Shown here in pieces: positions 5,072-6,165 of a DNA stretch of 6,165 nucleotides. Every line of letters starts with the position of its first letter. Within the stretch, counting starts at the first letter, position 1. The notes beneath the pieces were generated by a model. That model did not search any database, was not told where the DNA came from, and saw only the letters and a list, made by a program, of their open reading frames with translations. The DNA is taken from positions 1 to 6,165 of the forward strand of contig JAAZFB010000026.1 of assembly GCA_012511915.1 (NCBI GenBank). Reading direction: 5' to 3'. The position numbers were made by a program, and so were the translations under genes. This DNA comes from Clostridiaceae bacterium (GTDB taxonomy: Bacteria > Bacillota > Clostridia > Monoglobales > Firm-18).

Positions 5072-6165
5072 TATTCCAATTCAAGGTATGGACTTTAGAC
5101 AACTTAGGAACGAAGTTCAATTACTTCGTGATGAGCTTGCTATAACAAAGCGCAAGTATGAGGATTTACTGTATAACTTGGATGATGATAATTTTGCCGA
5201 TTATATTAAAAAAGAAAAAGAAAATATGAAAACTGAAATTAAGGTTTCGGCAGAGGGTATTGGGATTCTGGTCAGCGAGGTTTATCCAAATGGTGTAGAA
5301 AATGAAAGTTCCATTGAGGTCAATGCTCGTGAAATATCCTATAAGGTTAGCGCAATAGATGTTGATAATAAATTAGTCAATTATTCAACTATAACGCAAA
5401 CGGCAACCGCAATTACAAGTGCCGTTAACAATGAAAGACAATATACAACTAACCTACTTGATACTGATTACTATACAAAGGTGCAGACAAATTCACAAAT
5501 AACACAAAGTGCTAACAGTATTTATTCCTCTGTTTCTGCTACATACGAAACGAAAGATGGTGCAAGTAGTAATTTTTCAAATTTGGACAGCCGAATAATT
5601 CAAACGGAAACCGCAATTACACTAAAGGTCAGTGCTGATTATAGCGAACCAATACTAACAAGCTCTTCCCCACCGTATAGCGACAAAACACGATTATATT
5701 ACAATACATCAAATGATTACTATTATTTTTGGAATGGTTCAGCGTGGGCGGTCGCAACGTCAAATAATATTTATAGTGCTTTTGAACAGACGGCAACTGG
5801 TTTTAATTTAAGTGGCAATGTTAGGATTGATGGAAATACTGTTATTACTGAAAACCTTAAATTATCAGGAACCGTCACTTGGGATATGAATAACTCTCCT
5901 GTGAAATCCATGTATTCTCAGTATAACTTGGGTAATCCCAATACGCACCCTACATACTGGCACTCTTTATTTCAAACGAATGATAAATATATGGTGGTAT
6001 CGTTCGATGGTGGAAGTAATTGGGGCAACATAACTAAAATTGTAGGTACAGACGGCGTTAATGGGGTTGATGGGGTTGATGGGGTTGATGGAAAGGACGG
6101 TACAGATGCAACCGTCAGTCCACAGAATGTATTTAATGCGTTAACGGCAGGGGGAACACAACAGG
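5064..6165 (+). CDS. Tail fibre / receptor-binding protein, N-terminal part (3' end outside window)
   Basis: The frame is open from ATG 5064 to the window end, giving 367 residues without a stop. Residues about 9-40 are a probable coiled coil (MDFRQLRNEVQLLRDELAITKRKYEDLL), likely to trimerise and attach to the tail. Residues about 55-260 resemble the gp58-like/tail-fibre region common in Bacillota phages. It has degenerate repeats: KVSA at 60-63, 94-97 and 188-191, and QTATAI, QTETAI and QTATGF at 112, 180 and 242. Residues about 205-230 (KTRLYYNTSNDYYYFWNGSAWAV) look like a small Tyr/Trp-rich carbohydrate-binding-type motif. Residues about 245-278 (GFNLSGNVRIDGNTVITENLKLSGTVTW) are a beta-helix-like joint. 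Residues 328-348 are seven Gly-X-Y triplets (collagen-like). The receptor-binding tip, presumably C-terminal, is outside the window. The role is inferred from position and repeats; a baseplate or chaperone domain further on cannot be excluded. Confidence 0.75.
   Translation, partial: MSDIPIQGMDFRQLRNEVQLLRDELAITKRKYEDLLYNLDDDNFADYIKKEKENMKTEIKVSAEGIGILVSEVYPNGVENESSIEVNAREISYKVSAIDVDNKLVNYSTITQTATAITSAVNNERQYTTNLLDTDYYTKVQTNSQITQSANSIYSSVSATYETKDGASSNFSNLDSRIIQTETAITLKVSADYSEPILTSSSPPYSDKTRLYYNTSNDYYYFWNGSAWAVATSNNIYSAFEQTATGFNLSGNVRIDGNTVITENLKLSGTVTWDMNNSPVKSMYSQYNLGNPNTHPTYWHSLFQTNDKYMVVSFDGGSNWGNITKIVGTDGVNGVDGVDGVDGKDGTDATVSPQNVFNALTAGGTQQ
6063..6089 (+). repeat. Tandem 9-bp repeats encoding collagen-like Gly-Val-Asp
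   Basis: GGGGTTGAT occurs three times in a row at 6063, 6072 and 6081, with a near copy before it (GGCGTTAAT at 6054-6062) and diverged triplets after it. They encode Gly-Val-Asp units in the Gly-X-Y tract. The identical DNA copies suggest recent slippage or recombination. Confidence 0.85.

Noticed and set aside
1..6165. CRISPR array, tRNA gene, integrase, attachment site or anti-phage defence gene
   Set aside because: I searched by eye for direct repeats with spacers, cloverleaf patterns and recombinase motifs and found none. In particular, no suppressor tRNA is visible in this window.

Overview
This window looks like part of the late structural module of a tailed bacteriophage or prophage. 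It is AT-rich, and every convincing gene lies on the + strand, tightly packed with short gaps or overlaps. Clear Shine-Dalgarno (SD) sequences precede the genes: AAGGAG-type before the scaffold and capsid genes, GGTG/GGTGA-type before the later ones. Together with the Bacillota-like protein sequences, this suggests a low-GC Bacillota host, possibly a gut Clostridia; that is an inference. No lineage-specific marker is present.

Layout: the C-terminal end of a portal protein (3-371, continuing upstream); an acidic scaffolding/capsid-assembly protein (423-1355); a major capsid protein (1376-2548) with an in-frame TAG at 2090-2092; a 95-bp gap with a 12-bp-stem hairpin; two small head-tail connector/adaptor-like genes (2644-2979 and 2981-3592); a 489-aa beta-propeller-like tail protein resembling the short-tail stabilisation/nozzle proteins (3602-5071); and the N-terminal 367 residues of a tail fibre or receptor-binding protein with a collagen-like Gly-X-Y segment (5064 to the window end). 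No tail-tube, tail-terminator or tape-measure gene lies between the connectors and the fibre. A short-tailed (podovirus-like) virion is therefore the likeliest reading.

The genes form one assembly line. The portal nucleates the head, the scaffold and capsid proteins build the procapsid, the connector proteins close the portal vertex after packaging, the propeller protein extends the tail, and the fibre contacts the host. They read as one polycistronic unit with translational coupling.

The main anomaly is the capsid gene. The TAG splits it, yet both sides are in the same frame and together read as one 390-residue capsid protein. No SD precedes the downstream half and the neighbouring genes are intact, so suppression, recoding or readthrough of UAG is a serious possibility. 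The portal gene also meets a TAG, followed two codons later by an in-frame TGA, which would fit the same explanation. Against wholesale TAG-to-Gln reassignment, the glutamine-rich scaffold gene uses CAA and CAG about equally and has no TAG. A sequencing error, a point nonsense mutation, a suppressor tRNA or a partial code change all remain open.
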